Shown one piece after another: positions 58,801 through 61,800 of a stretch of 64,000 nt of DNA (position 1 is the first letter of the stretch; the number at the start of each line of letters is the position of its first letter). The stretch covers positions 60,648,501 through 60,712,500 of the forward strand of contig NC_084460.1 of the NCBI RefSeq assembly GCF_027409185.1, in the 5' to 3' direction. The position numbers and the translations under genes were made by a program. The notes beneath the pieces were generated by a model, which had not been told where the DNA came from, did not search any database, and worked only from the letters and a program-made list of their open reading frames with translations. The DNA comes from Cynocephalus volans. Taxonomy: Eukaryota > Chordata > Mammalia > Dermoptera > Cynocephalidae.

Positions 58801-61800
58801 GAAAAAATAGAAATTACAGTTTCTCAACCTCAGCACTATGGACATTTTAGACTGGATAATTTTTTGTTGTGGAGACAGTCCTGTTCATTGGAGGATATTT
58901 AGCAGAATCCCTGGCCTATACTCACCAGATGCCAGTAACACCCTCCCCTATTCCCCCTTCTGTCATGACAACCAGAATGTGTCTAGACCTTGCCAAATGC
59001 GCCCTGGAGGACAATCACCTCCAGTTAGGAACTACTAGTATAGATATTGGAAAGGAGATAGAAATCTTTATTTTTAGGTGATTCAATTGTTTACTTTGGT
59101 TGCCTATTAGAATCCTGGAGAGTTGTGTGTGTGTGTGTTTGTGTGTGCATTCTAGACCCATCAGCAAAGGTTATGATTTAATTGGACTGGGTGGGACCCA
59201 GACATCAATAAATATTAAAGTTTTCCAGATTATCTTAATATGGTTGAGATCTACTGTTTTAAACATAAGAAAATTCTCTGAAAAATTATTAGAAGTGATA
59301 AGAAAACTTAGTTAAATGTGAGATAAAAGGTATGTCTACATGCCCCAAGCTTGCCTGAGGATATCTCCACCTCCCCAGAGCCTGGTTTTCAGGTTCTCCT
59401 CTCTATGTCCAGCCCTGAGCTAGTGGCCAGAGGAAGGGGGTCTGGCAAGAAAAAAATAGTTGGTCATGGGTTTTATCCCATCATAGATCTTCGGTGGGGA
59501 GGGGACAAGAAAGAATTTCCTGATTACTTTAAAAACTAGACACAAATTTGCATTGATTTTATGTTCCTGACCTACCTGTGGTCTTTTGGTCTATAAAGGT
59601 TTCTGAGAAAGTATTGTATGAATTAATTTTCCCTACGATTTTGTTATCCCTCTTTTCCTTTCACAAGGAGTTTTTCCTTTCAAAGGCTTTAAAGTGTTTG
59701 GGATTGTTACACACCTCTTGCTTGCATTTCCCCTTTAGAAAGGCGTTCCTGAGGCAGAGGCGGGCTGCCGTGACCCTCCAGGCCTGGTGGAGAGGCTACT
59801 GCAATAGGAAGAATTTCAAATTGGTGAGAGAGCTCGCATGGGTGGCTGGGCCTGCGGAAGCAGCGGATAACTGTCTGACAAAAGACACATTTTTTTCAGT
59901 TTCTTTCTCTGAATGAGACATCTCAGGCAGGATCAAACCACTAACAGACGTGACATACAGATTTAGAATAATCAGATCTCAGCACTCCGCACACTCTCGT
60001 CTTGGCATAGTCTCAGGCCTCATGGTTTGTGGACTTCAAAATGTTCTCCTGCAAAATTCTGAGCATCTCCAGAGCTGGACTGAGGTGTCCTGCTCTGAAA
60101 TGAGTTAATGACGGTCTTTTTCCAACTTGCAGGTAACAAAAGAAGTAAATGGATTGATTATTCTGTTTCAAGCACTCCTTTCTAATTTTTCTTTTAGCTG
60201 CAGGCACTTGCTAGTGAATATCTGCTCAACAGATGAACAGAGCAGCTCTGGCCATGCCCTGTTGGGCCTCACTTGATCACTTGCCTTTGTGGTGGATGTG
60301 GCTGTGGTTGTGACATAAAATGGTCACATCAGCAAAACTGGCCCCAGGCCTGTCTGTATTCCATGCTCACAAGGGCATAATAGTAGCTGACAAATAAGGG
60401 CACCTGGAGCCTATTGCTTTGCGTGTATCATTTTAATACTAAACCAACCCTATAAGTCAAGGAACTGAGATATGAAAGGGTTAAGTAGTTTCCCCAACAA
60501 CATGCAGTTAGTAAGCAGTAGAGCAGGAGTTTGGGTGCTGATCTGTGTGACTTCCAAGCCCTTAAGCTGACACCTTGTTGGTCTTTGAGAAGCCAACGAG
60601 GATCAGCCCGGGGACTCAGGGATTGCTGTAGCCCTGGGGAAGTTTGCAGCATACAAGTGGGTGTGTATGCATTTCTTATTTCCCTTTCATTTTAAAACTC
60701 CCCTGAGAGACTAGCCTGATGGAGCTGGCCACAGTCCTGCACACAGGTGTACTAGCCTCCCACAAGTTGGCTGGACTAGGTTGGCAGGTGTGAAAAGCAA
60801 AGCCTCTGGAATCCAATCACTCATGTCCAATCCGAATCAATTATTTCTGTCCATAGCCCCCAGGAGGCCACTTTATTATTTATGCTATTATGCAAATGCA
60901 TATTTAGCACTTATTTGCCTGTCAGGCTCTGTTCTAAGTACTTTACATGTAATAACTCAATGTGCTCGTGCTCATAGGTATATACAATTTTAGCACCAGC
61001 CCATTACCAAAAAGCAGGTGACTGTACAGCTAATTTGCAAAGTCTCTTGGGGAATGCCCCTCTCCGTTCCCTCAGGAAGGCCTTTTCGCCATAAGCCCAC
61101 CTTCCTCTTGATTCCACAGATCCTCATGGGCTTTGAGCGTCTGCAGGCTATTGCCCGGAGCCGCTGGCTGGCGAGGCAGTACCAGGCCACGTGGCAGAGG
61201 ATGGTCCAGCTGCAGGCCCTCTGTAGAGGCTACCTGGTGCGCCAGCAAGTCCAGGCCAAGAGGAGGGCAGTGGTGGTCATCCAAGCACACGCCAGGGGCA
61301 TGGCTGCCCGGCAGAGCTTCCAGCGGCAGAAAGCCAGTGTAGGTGATCACCCAGCAGGTGGGGCTGGTGGGGCAGGCTGGGGCCCAAGAGGATGAGGGCA
61401 GGTGGGAAGAGTGAGCAGCAACATAGAGTTCTCATTAGAAGCCCCTTTGGAAAGTCCCCACCCTCAAGCCAAGATGTTAAAATCTGTTCCAGTTATTCAA
61501 GAACACAGCAAGAATTCAGGAGGCAAATTTGGAGGTGCCTCCTGGACTGAAATTTAGATACCACAAGAGACACGCCTTTCCTCTCCCTGTCCAAAGGCAG
61601 TCCTGCGGTGACCCATCATGCCATCTGGGAAGCCTTGGCCACCAGCCGGGAGCTCGCAAGGTGTAGCATGGGCGAGGCATCAGATCAGCAAGACCGCGTT
61701 ATACCTGGAACCTGGAAGTCAAGACCCTTGGTCCCTTCCCTTTAGCCTTGGGGATGGTTTCTGGGCAAGGATGGTTGGTCCTTCAAAAGGCACAGGAAAT